In this document: positions 54,518-62,263 of the stretch, in pieces
Position numbering within the stretch: the stretch's first letter is position 1
Layout of the letters: every line of letters starts with the position of its first letter
Assembly (NCBI GenBank): GCA_001915995.1
Contig: MNRO01000009.1
Location: forward strand, 1-64,000
Direction of reading: 5' to 3'
Source: Clostridium sp. 26_21
Lineage (GTDB): Bacteria > Bacillota > Clostridia > TANB77 > CAG-508
DNA length: 64,000 bases
Program-made: the position numbers and the translations under genes
Notes under the pieces: model-generated
What the model saw: only the letters and a program-made list of their open reading frames with translations
The model's database searches: none
Told to the model about the DNA's origin: nothing

Positions 54518-54546
54518 TTGTAATTTTAAGCAAAAAGTTATATAAT
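54518..54546 (+). promoter_or_regulatory. Promoter of the gatCA-X-B operon
   Basis: TTGTAA at 54518-54523 and TATAAT at 54541-54546 with a 17-nt spacer, about 40 bases before gatC. Confidence 0.7.
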
Positions 54547-54587
54547 AAGCACATTAAAATAAAAAGAAAAAACATAAGGAGGCAGTT

Positions 54588-54875
54588 ATGAAAGTAAGTA
54601 AAGAAGAAATATTACACATAGCAAATTTAGCACAATTAGAATTAAAAGAAGAAGAGATAGACACATATATATTACATTTACAAGACATATTAAATTTTGC
54701 AAATATAGTAAATAATGCGCCTGTTGAAGGATTAGATATAACAATAGGAGCAAATGAAGCAAAAAATAGATTTAGAAAAGATGAAGTTAAGGTATTTGAT
54801 AACATAGAAGGATTATTACAAAATGCACCAGAACAAGATAGACATATGTTTAAAATTCCAAAAGTATTAAACTAA
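54588..54875 (+). CDS. gatC: Asp-tRNA(Asn)/Glu-tRNA(Gln) amidotransferase subunit GatC
   Basis: A 95-aa chaperone-like belt subunit of the GatCAB complex, needed for stable assembly of GatA with GatB. Typical features are the early helix EEILHIANLAQLEL, the DILNFANIVNNAPVEGLD core and the C-terminal DRHMFKIPKVLN. AAGGAGG lies 5 bases before the ATG. It is the first gene of the operon, 26 bases from gatA. Confidence 0.95.
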   Translation: MKVSKEEILHIANLAQLELKEEEIDTYILHLQDILNFANIVNNAPVEGLDITIGANEAKNRFRKDEVKVFDNIEGLLQNAPEQDRHMFKIPKVLN

Positions 54876-54901
54876 GCACAATTTTATAAGGAGGAATGTA
54901 A

Positions 54902-56371
54902 ATGGACATTACAGAATTAACAGTACATGAGTTACAAGAAAAAATAAAAAATAAAGAATTAACAATAACAGAAATAACAAAAGCTTATGTAGATAGAATG
55001 AATGAGAAAGAAAAAGATGTACAAGCATTTATAACAGAATTAAAAGATGAAGCATTAAAACAATCAGAAGAAATACAAAACAAAATTGATAATGGTGAAA
55101 AATTAGGAGATTTAGCAGGAATCCCAATAGGAATAAAAGATATAATATGTACAAAAGGTGTAAAAACAACATGTGCATCAAAAATGCTAGAAAACTTTGT
55201 ATCACCATATGATGCAACTGTTATGGAAAAAATAAATGCAGAAAATATGATAGATTTAGGAAAACTAAATATGGACGAATTTGCAATGGGAGGTTCAACA
55301 GAATATTCATATTTTAAGAAAACAAGAAACCCATGGGATTTATCAAGAGTACCAGGAGGATCTTCAGGTGGTTCTGCAGCTGCAGTTTCAGCAAATATGG
55401 TACCATGGGCATTAGGAACAGATACAGGTGGAAGTATAAGACAACCAGCTTCATTATGTGGTGTTGTTGGGTTAAAACCTACTTATGGATTAGTATCAAG
55501 ATATGGAGTAGTAGCATTCGCATCATCATTAGATCAAGTTGGAGTATTTACAAAAGATGTTCAAGATTGTGCAATGTTATTAAATGTAATTGCTGGATAT
55601 GATGAAAAAGATTCAACATCTATAGATAATGGAAAGAAAGACTATACAAAATCATTATCAAAAGATGTTAAAGGTTTAAAAATAGGAGTTCCAAAAGAAT
55701 TTTATGGAGAAGGAATAAATCCTGAAGTAAAAAAATCATTAGAAGAAGCAATTGAAAAATATAAAGAAATGGGAGCAGAAGTAGAAGAGTTCTCATTAGA
55801 TATTGCTCAATATGCATTAGCAACATATTATATAATAGCATGTGCAGAAGCAAGTTCAAATTTAGGAAGATTTGATGGAATAAGATATACATATAGATCA
55901 CCAGAAGCAAAAACATTAAAAGAAATTTATAAAAAATCAAGAAGTGAAGGATTTGGAGCAGAAGTAAAGAGAAGAATAATACTTGGAACTTATGTATTAT
56001 CATCAGGTTATTATGACGCATATTACAAAAAAGCTCAACAAGTTAGAACACTTGTTATGAATGAATTTAATAAAGCATTTGAAAAATATGATGTAATAGT
56101 AACACCAACATCACCAACAACAGCTTTTAAATTAGGTGAAAAATCAACAAATCCAATGGAAATGTATTTAGCAGATATATGTACAGTTTCTGTAAATATT
56201 GCGGGATTACCAGGAATGTCAATCCCTTGTGGAATAGATAGTAATGGACTTCCAATTGGTATGCAAATAATCGGTAAAAAATTTGATGAAGAAACAATCA
56301 TAAAAACAGCTTATGCTTATGAACAAGAAACAAAGTTCAGAGAAAAATACAAACCTACATTTAAAAAATAA
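54902..56371 (+). CDS. gatA: Amidotransferase subunit GatA
   Basis: Releases ammonia from glutamine for transamidation of misacylated Glu-tRNA(Gln) or Asp-tRNA(Asn). The 489-aa amidase-signature enzyme has the full Ser-cisSer-Lys triad: K79 (IGIKDI), S154 (GGSSGGS) and S178 (DTGGSIRQP). AAGGAGG precedes the ATG. It is separated from gatB by a 501-aa gene of unknown function, which is unusual for this operon. Confidence 0.97.
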   Translation: MDITELTVHELQEKIKNKELTITEITKAYVDRMNEKEKDVQAFITELKDEALKQSEEIQNKIDNGEKLGDLAGIPIGIKDIICTKGVKTTCASKMLENFVSPYDATVMEKINAENMIDLGKLNMDEFAMGGSTEYSYFKKTRNPWDLSRVPGGSSGGSAAAVSANMVPWALGTDTGGSIRQPASLCGVVGLKPTYGLVSRYGVVAFASSLDQVGVFTKDVQDCAMLLNVIAGYDEKDSTSIDNGKKDYTKSLSKDVKGLKIGVPKEFYGEGINPEVKKSLEEAIEKYKEMGAEVEEFSLDIAQYALATYYIIACAEASSNLGRFDGIRYTYRSPEAKTLKEIYKKSRSEGFGAEVKRRIILGTYVLSSGYYDAYYKKAQQVRTLVMNEFNKAFEKYDVIVTPTSPTTAFKLGEKSTNPMEMYLADICTVSVNIAGLPGMSIPCGIDSNGLPIGMQIIGKKFDEETIIKTAYAYEQETKFREKYKPTFKK

Positions 56372-56396
56372 TATAACCAAATGAGAGGAGCATAAA

Positions 56397-57902
56397 ATGG
56401 GAGATGAAATGAAATATTCTGAAGGTCAAAGAAACCAAATATATGAAAAGTACTTAAGACCTTTAAAATTGAAAATTTCACAAATATTGTTATATGATAC
56501 AAATGCTGCAGCAGATTTTCTAAAAAAATATAATAACTTACTTCAAAAAACAAGTGACTCAGAATTATTAGATAAAATTACAGAATTAGAGTTAGAAATT
56601 GAACAATATGAAAAAACATTAGGAAAAGAAAAGACTTTTCAAGATAAAAGTTCTATTATAATTGGACAAGTTGAAGAATTATTATATGAAAGTGAACAAT
56701 TTACATTAGAAGATTTCGAAAAAGAAGTGCATAGTTTAGTACAAAGATATAAAGAAAATTTTTCTGGTTATAGTTTAGAAGAAAGAGATTTATTAGAGGC
56801 TAAAATTTATGAATTGCAAGCAAGATTAATTTTTAAAAGAGTAAATCAAGAATATCCTGAAAAAATAGATATTCCAAAAGAAGATGAAATTGGAATTATG
56901 ATATACTTAAACAGAGAAATTACTAGATTACAGCAAAGTAAGAATCCTAAAATTAAAAATTATGTTGAAAAAATAAAGTATGAACTTATGGGAGGAACAG
57001 AGGCTATACATAATAGTGAAATATGGAAAGTATTAAGTTATGCTCAAAGAGAAAGATTTGAAGAAAAAGAGGAAAATCCTTCAAAAAGTAAATCATTAAT
57101 TTATGCGAAAGCAAAGAATAATTCAGTAGTTAAGGCGAAAAATAGGAGTATTTTTTCAATTTTTAGAAAAGAACCACAAATACCACTGACTGAAAGAGAC
57201 TTAGCTAAAATTTCAATTGATTGGTTAGCAAAATATATTCCAAAAGATATGTTGCAAGAATTGGAAGCTGATAGAAATAAAGAAGAAAATAATATAAGAG
57301 ACAAAGAATATTTGCCAGATCCTAAAGCTCCGATATATGAAATGATTAAATCAGTAACTAGATTTGGAATACCAAATAGAAAAGATTATGTGCTTCAAGA
57401 TGAAAATGGGAGTAAAATATATATTTTTATTGAAGATCATTTATCATCTGACTTATATTGGACTAGTATAGTTATGGAAGCTGGAAGCATAAAAGTAGTG
57501 AAAAATTATAGTACTCAATTAGAGTTTAAAGAGAGGGGAGTTCCTAGACATTTAAATGCAATTTTAAATCTGGCTCAAATTATAGATAGATGTTTTAATA
57601 CTGATTTTCAACAACAATTATTAAGAGAAGTAAAAGAGTGTTGGATAGAAAGAACTAAAAAGCAGAAATTGTTTAAAAAATTAGAGAAAAGCTTATATAA
57701 GATGCGTAATGAATATGGAAGAACAAAATTAGATTTTTTTGCATCAGAAGAAAGAAAAAGAGAAAATTTTTACAGCCAATATAGATTACAAGAAAGGATA
57801 AAAGTAAATCCAGAAGATTTAACAAATGATAATGAAAAAAATAATATGAGTAATGAAGTGATTCAAGAAAAGGAACAAGGAGGAGAAAATGCCAAGGAAT
57901 GA
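56397..57902 (+). CDS. 501-aa unknown protein inside the gat operon
   Basis: Not recognised. The first 90 residues are helical with coiled-coil tendency (KITELELEIEQYEKTLGKEK). A middle part ends in a basic Ser/Lys patch (about residues 220-265, VKAKNRSIFSIF). The C-terminal half has a small alpha/beta segment (YIFIEDHLSSDLYWTSIVMEAG) and more helices, then an acidic tail. There is no signal peptide or membrane helix. GAGAGGAG precedes the ATG. Its last 14 bases overlap gatB, whose ribosome-binding site lies inside this gene, so its translation is coupled to that of gatB. Base composition is like the neighbours. Confidence 0.75.
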   Translation: MGDEMKYSEGQRNQIYEKYLRPLKLKISQILLYDTNAAADFLKKYNNLLQKTSDSELLDKITELELEIEQYEKTLGKEKTFQDKSSIIIGQVEELLYESEQFTLEDFEKEVHSLVQRYKENFSGYSLEERDLLEAKIYELQARLIFKRVNQEYPEKIDIPKEDEIGIMIYLNREITRLQQSKNPKIKNYVEKIKYELMGGTEAIHNSEIWKVLSYAQRERFEEKEENPSKSKSLIYAKAKNNSVVKAKNRSIFSIFRKEPQIPLTERDLAKISIDWLAKYIPKDMLQELEADRNKEENNIRDKEYLPDPKAPIYEMIKSVTRFGIPNRKDYVLQDENGSKIYIFIEDHLSSDLYWTSIVMEAGSIKVVKNYSTQLEFKERGVPRHLNAILNLAQIIDRCFNTDFQQQLLREVKECWIERTKKQKLFKKLEKSLYKMRNEYGRTKLDFFASEERKRENFYSQYRLQERIKVNPEDLTNDNEKNNMSNEVIQEKEQGGENAKE

Positions 57903-59328
57903 TTATGAAGTTGTAATGGGCTTAGAAGTCCATGCAGAATTAGCAACAAAAACAAAAATATTTTGTAGCTGTCCAACAAAATTTGGTGCAGCTCCAAATA
58001 CACAAGTATGTCCAGTATGTATGGCAATGCCAGGAACATTACCAACATTAAATGAAAAAGTAGTAGAATATGCAGTAAAAGCTGGACTTGCTACACATTG
58101 TACAATATCAAGAGATAGTAAAAATGATAGAAAAAACTATTTCTATCCAGATACACCAAGAGCATATCAAATTTCACAATTTGATAAACCATTGTGTGAA
58201 CATGGATATATAGAAATAGAAACAAGTCAAGGAAAAAAGAAAATAGGAATAACACGTATTCATATAGAAGATGATGCTGGAAAATTAGATCATGATGACT
58301 TAGCAGGAGGAGCTCTTATAGATTTGAATAGAGCTGGAGTGCCATTAATAGAAATTGTATCAGAACCAGATTTTAGATCAATAGAAGAAGTTGATGCATA
58401 TTTAAGAAAATTAAAATCAATACTTGAATATGTAGAAGTATCAGACTGTAAGATGGAAGAAGGATCTTTTAGAGCAGATGTTAACACATCAATTCGTCCA
58501 ATTGGTTCAGAAAAACTTGGTACAAGAACAGAAATGAAAAATATGAACTCATTTAGAAGTATAACAAGAGCACTTGAATATGAAATAGGTAGACAAGTAG
58601 AAGTTATAGATAATGGAGGAGCTGTTGATCAAGAAACATTAAGATGGGATGAAGTATCAGGAAAGACATTTTCAATGAGAGATAAGGAAAATGCACAAGA
58701 TTATAGATATTTTCCAGAACCTGATTTAGTTGCAATAAAATTATCAGAAGAATATATTGAAAATATTAGAAAAACATTACCAGAAATGCCAGAAAGTAGA
58801 AAAGAAAGATATTTAAGAGATTATAAATTATCTGAAAAAGATGCTGGAATAATAACATCTTCAAAATATTTATCAGATTTATTTGAAAAAGCTTCTGAAA
58901 TATGTGGAAATTATAAAGCAGTAAATAACTGGATAATTTCAGATATTTCAAGAATATTAAATGAAACAGAAATGGATCCTAAAGAAATACCATTTGATGC
59001 AAAACAATTAGCTAAATTAGTAACATTAATAGATAAAGGAACAATTAGTTCAAGCATCGGCAAAAAAGTATTAATAGAATTATTTGAAAATCCAAGAGAT
59101 CCAGAAGATATTATAAAAGAAAAAGGTTGGATACAGATTTCAGATGAGGGAGCAATCAAAGAAGTAGTATTAAAGATTATTGAAGCAAATCCTCAATCTG
59201 TTGCAGATTTTAAAGCTGGTAAAGATAGAGCATTGGGATTTTTAGTAGGTCAAGCTATGAAAGAAACAAAAGGAAAAGCAAATCCTCAGATGCTTAACAA
59301 AATGTTTGCAGAAGAATTGAAAAAATAA
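57889..59328 (+). CDS. gatB: Amidotransferase subunit GatB
   Basis: The transamidase subunit that activates the side chain of tRNA-bound Glu/Asp and adds ammonia. The 479-aa protein begins with the usual YEVVMGLEVHAEL. It has the Cys-containing CSCPTKFGAAPNTQVCPVC zinc region, the motif YFYPDTPRAYQISQ and a C-terminal tRNA-binding YqeY-like tail. AAGGAGG lies 6 bases before the ATG, inside the preceding gene. It is the last gene of the operon. Confidence 0.96.
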   Translation: MPRNDYEVVMGLEVHAELATKTKIFCSCPTKFGAAPNTQVCPVCMAMPGTLPTLNEKVVEYAVKAGLATHCTISRDSKNDRKNYFYPDTPRAYQISQFDKPLCEHGYIEIETSQGKKKIGITRIHIEDDAGKLDHDDLAGGALIDLNRAGVPLIEIVSEPDFRSIEEVDAYLRKLKSILEYVEVSDCKMEEGSFRADVNTSIRPIGSEKLGTRTEMKNMNSFRSITRALEYEIGRQVEVIDNGGAVDQETLRWDEVSGKTFSMRDKENAQDYRYFPEPDLVAIKLSEEYIENIRKTLPEMPESRKERYLRDYKLSEKDAGIITSSKYLSDLFEKASEICGNYKAVNNWIISDISRILNETEMDPKEIPFDAKQLAKLVTLIDKGTISSSIGKKVLIELFENPRDPEDIIKEKGWIQISDEGAIKEVVLKIIEANPQSVADFKAGKDRALGFLVGQAMKETKGKANPQMLNKMFAEELKK

Positions 59329-59372
59329 AAAAATATATATAAGAGAAAATATTTAGAAATTTATTATTAACT

Positions 59373-59415
59373 AAAAAAAGTGATAAACTATACTAACTTA
59401 TCACTTTTTTATTTT
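59373..59415. terminator. Bidirectional terminator between gatB and htpX
   Basis: 13-bp arms AAAAAAGTGATAA/TTATCACTTTTTT (59374-59386, 59398-59410) with an 11-nt loop; T-rich on both strands. Confidence 0.88.
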
Positions 59416-60307
59416 ATTTCAAATTTCTTAAAGCTTCAATTCTTGCTTCTGTACTTGGATGTGTAGACCACAAATCAGAAGATTTTTTCTTATTTCTAAA
59501 AGGATTTGCAATATACATATTTTCAGTAGCCTTATTAGCAACTTTTAATTCATTTGGATCAGCTGAAATTTTTTCAAGGGCAGAAATCAAACCATCTGGA
59601 TTTCTAGTAAATTCAATAGCAGTAGCATCTGCTAAAAATTCTCTTTTTCTTGAAATTGCAAGTTGCATAAGTTGACCAAATATTGGAGCTAAAATTAAAA
59701 ATATTAATCCAATTAGCATAATAATGGCATTACCATTATTATCATTATCTCTATCACGTCCACGTCTACCACCATAAAAAGAAATTCTAGTAAACCAATC
59801 AGATAAAATTACAACGAATCCTACCATTACAGACACAACAGCTGATAAAAGAATATCATAATTTTTAATATGAGACATTTCATGTGCTAAAACACCTTCA
59901 AGTTCATAATATTCAAGTTTGTCTAACAAACCAGTTGTAACACATATTACAGCATGTTTTGGATTTCTACCAGTTGCAAAAGCATTTGGTTGAGCATCTT
60001 CTATAACATATAATTGAGGCTTTTCTGGTAAACCAGCTGAAATAACTAAAGAATCTAAAATATTTACTAATTTTAAATTTTCTTCTCTTGTTGCAGGTCT
60101 TGCATTATTTAATTTTAAAACAATTTTATCACTATAATAATATGAGCCCCATGTTGATACAATTGCAAAAATCATAGCAATTATAATAGAAAGTTCACCT
60201 AAATCTAGAGCCATACAAATATAATAAACAATTACCGCAATAAATGCTAAAAATAATAGAACTATAAACCATGATTTTATTTTATTTTTCTTTATATCTT
60301 CAAACAT
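59414..60307 (-). CDS. htpX: Membrane metalloprotease HtpX
   Basis: A zinc protease of the M48 family that degrades damaged membrane proteins. It has 297 aa. Two N-terminal membrane helices (about residues 13-55) are followed by the catalytic HEMSH (H142, E143, H146). Two further hydrophobic segments follow, and a downstream Glu in the REFLADATAIEF motif is the third zinc ligand. The C-terminal motif WSTHPSTEARI is typical. TAGGAG precedes the ATG. Cotranscribed with lemA, the common pairing. Confidence 0.95.
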   Translation of the reverse strand: MFEDIKKNKIKSWFIVLLFLAFIAVIVYYICMALDLGELSIIIAMIFAIVSTWGSYYYSDKIVLKLNNARPATREENLKLVNILDSLVISAGLPEKPQLYVIEDAQPNAFATGRNPKHAVICVTTGLLDKLEYYELEGVLAHEMSHIKNYDILLSAVVSVMVGFVVILSDWFTRISFYGGRRGRDRDNDNNGNAIIMLIGLIFLILAPIFGQLMQLAISRKREFLADATAIEFTRNPDGLISALEKISADPNELKVANKATENMYIANPFRNKKKSSDLWSTHPSTEARIEALRNLK

Positions 60308-60337
60308 ATTTTTCTCCTACTAATAATTTATAATATT

Positions 60338-60363
60338 AAAGGATAGAAAAAATTCTATCCTTT
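60338..60363 (-). repeat. Hairpin between lemA and htpX
   Basis: 11-bp arms AAAGGATAGAA/TTCTATCCTTT with a 4-nt loop, in the gap between lemA and htpX. On the minus strand it lacks a T run, so it looks like an attenuating or mRNA-stabilising hairpin inside the operon, not a full terminator. Confidence 0.7.
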
Positions 60364-60391
60364 AAACTTTAAAGAAAATTTTTCAATTTTC

Positions 60392-60949
60392 TTATTTGTT
60401 ACTAAAATCAACTTTAACATTTTTTCTTGCTTCATCACTTTCTGTTGCAAATAATTCTTTCTTTTGGAAATTAAACATTCCAGCAACTAAGTTTGAAGGG
60501 AAAAGTTCTAATTTTGTATTATATCTTGTTACACTATCATTATAAAATTGTCTAGAAAAAGAAATTTTATTTTCTGTGTTGCGTAATTCTTCAGATAAAT
60601 CAGCAAAATTTGTATTTGCTTTTAATTCAGGATAATTTTCAGAAACTGCCATAATTGTTTTTAATGTACTTGAAAGTTCTCCATCTAATTTTGCTTTTTC
60701 TCCAACTGAAGAAGTATTTGCCCAAGATGTTCTTAATTTTGCTATTTTTTCAAATGTTTCAGATTCATGAGTCATATATCCTTTTACAGTTTCAACAAAA
60801 TTAGGAATTAAATCAAATCTTCTTTGTAGTTGTACATCAATTTGGCTCCATGCATTGTCAACTTTTTGTCTAGATGAAATTAATCCATTATAAACACTTA
60901 TTATCCATGCAATAATTAATATAACAACTATTAAAATAATCCATCCCAT
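60392..60949 (-). CDS. LemA family protein
   Basis: A 185-aa membrane-anchored helical protein of the LemA family. It has an N-terminal transmembrane helix (about residues 2-20), then the conserved stretch VDNAWSQIDVQLQRRFDLIP and a long helical bundle ending in FQKKELF. The biochemical role is unknown, but LemA is very often next to HtpX-type proteases, as here. AAGGAGG lies 7 bases before the ATG. First gene of the minus-strand operon. Confidence 0.93.
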   Translation of the reverse strand: MGWIILIVVILIIAWIISVYNGLISSRQKVDNAWSQIDVQLQRRFDLIPNFVETVKGYMTHESETFEKIAKLRTSWANTSSVGEKAKLDGELSSTLKTIMAVSENYPELKANTNFADLSEELRNTENKISFSRQFYNDSVTRYNTKLELFPSNLVAGMFNFQKKELFATESDEARKNVKVDFSNK

Positions 60950-61130
60950 AAAAATACCTCCTTATGTAATATATACTATCATATAATAATATTTTTTACA
61001 ATATAAAATAAATAATGTATAAAAATTTTTAAAGAAATTTTTGTAATTTTTTTTGTACAAGCAACATATAATATAATGTTACCAAGCAATTGCAATACTT
61101 ACGGAAACTTATAACAAAAAAATAAAAAAT

Positions 61131-61159
61131 TTGACAAGAAAACAAAAAATGTGTATAAT
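61131..61159 (+). promoter_or_regulatory. Consensus promoter of the 3D/G5 protein gene
   Basis: TTGACA at 61131-61136, 17-nt spacer, TATAAT at 61154-61159. The in-frame TTG at 61131 is the -35 box, which fixes the start at ATG 61194. TTACGGAAACT lies about 20 bases upstream of the -35 box. Confidence 0.88.
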
Positions 61160-61193
61160 AAGTTTGTCATTAAAAGGGAGGTTTTATATTTTT

Positions 61194-62135
61194 ATGAATA
61201 AAAAAGATAAAGCGTCTATTTCTATTATGAAAATAATTGGAGTAAGTCTAATAATAATTTTTTTATTAGGTATAACAGTAAGAGCTACGGAATTAAGTAT
61301 TAGAACAGTAGATATAACATTATCAAATGGATATAAAATGTCAGTTGTAACAACAAAAACAAATGTATATGAAATATTAGAAGACAATAATATATTTATA
61401 GAAGATGATGAAAGAGTAACACCAAATTTAGATGATGATATAACAGAAGATAATAAAATAACAATAACAAATAAATCTGTTCAAGAAGTACAAATTGCCA
61501 AAATCTCAGAAAGTGGAATTGAAACAACATTAGATGAAATCTTAAAAGGATATTCGCCAATAATTGAAAAAATAGTAGTAGAAGAAGAAACAATACCATA
61601 TGAAACTATTACAAAAGATGCATCACAAGGTGCAACAGATACAAAAAATAGAGTTATTCAACAAGGTGAAGACGGATTAAAAGAAGTAACATATAAAATA
61701 AAGTATCAAAATAATGAAGAAATTGAAAAAATAGTTCTTTCAGAAGAAATTATAAAAGAACCTGTTAATAGAATTGTACAAGTGCAAAAAAATATTGTAA
61801 CAACATCAAGAAATGGTTATGAAAGAACACAAACAACAGGAAATAAAGTTGGAGAAACAAGAATATTTAAAGTAACGGCATATTGTTCTTGTGCAAAATG
61901 TTGTGGTAAAACAAATGGAATAACAGCATCTGGAACAAAAGCAACAGCAGGAAGAACTGTTGCAACATCTAGTCAATTCTCATTTGGAACACAATTAGAT
62001 ATAGGTGGATACACATATACTGTAGAAGATAGAGGAGGAGCTATTAAGGGAAATAGAATAGATGTATACATGAATTCACATGCAGAAGCGTTAGCATGGG
62101 GAGTTAGATATCTACCAGTTACAGTAGTGGAATAA
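61194..62135 (+). CDS. Cell-wall protein with DUF348, G5 and 3D domains (YabE/YocH-like)
   Basis: A 313-aa secreted or membrane-anchored protein related to resuscitation- and spore-type wall enzymes. A signal anchor (about residues 12-33) precedes a ubiquitin-like DUF348 segment (TKTNVYEILEDNNIFIEDDE). A G5-like domain (about 125-205) and a C-terminal 3D domain (about 222-313) follow. The 3D domain has the Cys cluster CSCAKCC and the acidic VEDRGG and RIDVYM motifs, which form the lytic-transglycosylase-like double-psi barrel. AGGGAGG lies 12 bases before the ATG. Peptidoglycan cleavage is the family expectation. Confidence 0.88.
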   Translation: MNKKDKASISIMKIIGVSLIIIFLLGITVRATELSIRTVDITLSNGYKMSVVTTKTNVYEILEDNNIFIEDDERVTPNLDDDITEDNKITITNKSVQEVQIAKISESGIETTLDEILKGYSPIIEKIVVEEETIPYETITKDASQGATDTKNRVIQQGEDGLKEVTYKIKYQNNEEIEKIVLSEEIIKEPVNRIVQVQKNIVTTSRNGYERTQTTGNKVGETRIFKVTAYCSCAKCCGKTNGITASGTKATAGRTVATSSQFSFGTQLDIGGYTYTVEDRGGAIKGNRIDVYMNSHAEALAWGVRYLPVTVVE

Positions 62136-62165
62136 AGGGAGAATAAAAAATTCTCTCTTTTTTTG
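62134..62165 (+). terminator. Terminator of the 3D/G5 protein gene
   Basis: 11-bp arms (62134-62144, 62150-62160, one G-U pair), loop AAAAA, T tail. Confidence 0.88.
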
Positions 62166-62263
62166 CCTAAAATAGTGAAAAAATAAAAGAAACATGTTAT
62201 AATAAAATAGTCGAGTAATATGAGAGAAAGGAGAATGTTAGATTCATTACTAACAACAATAAT

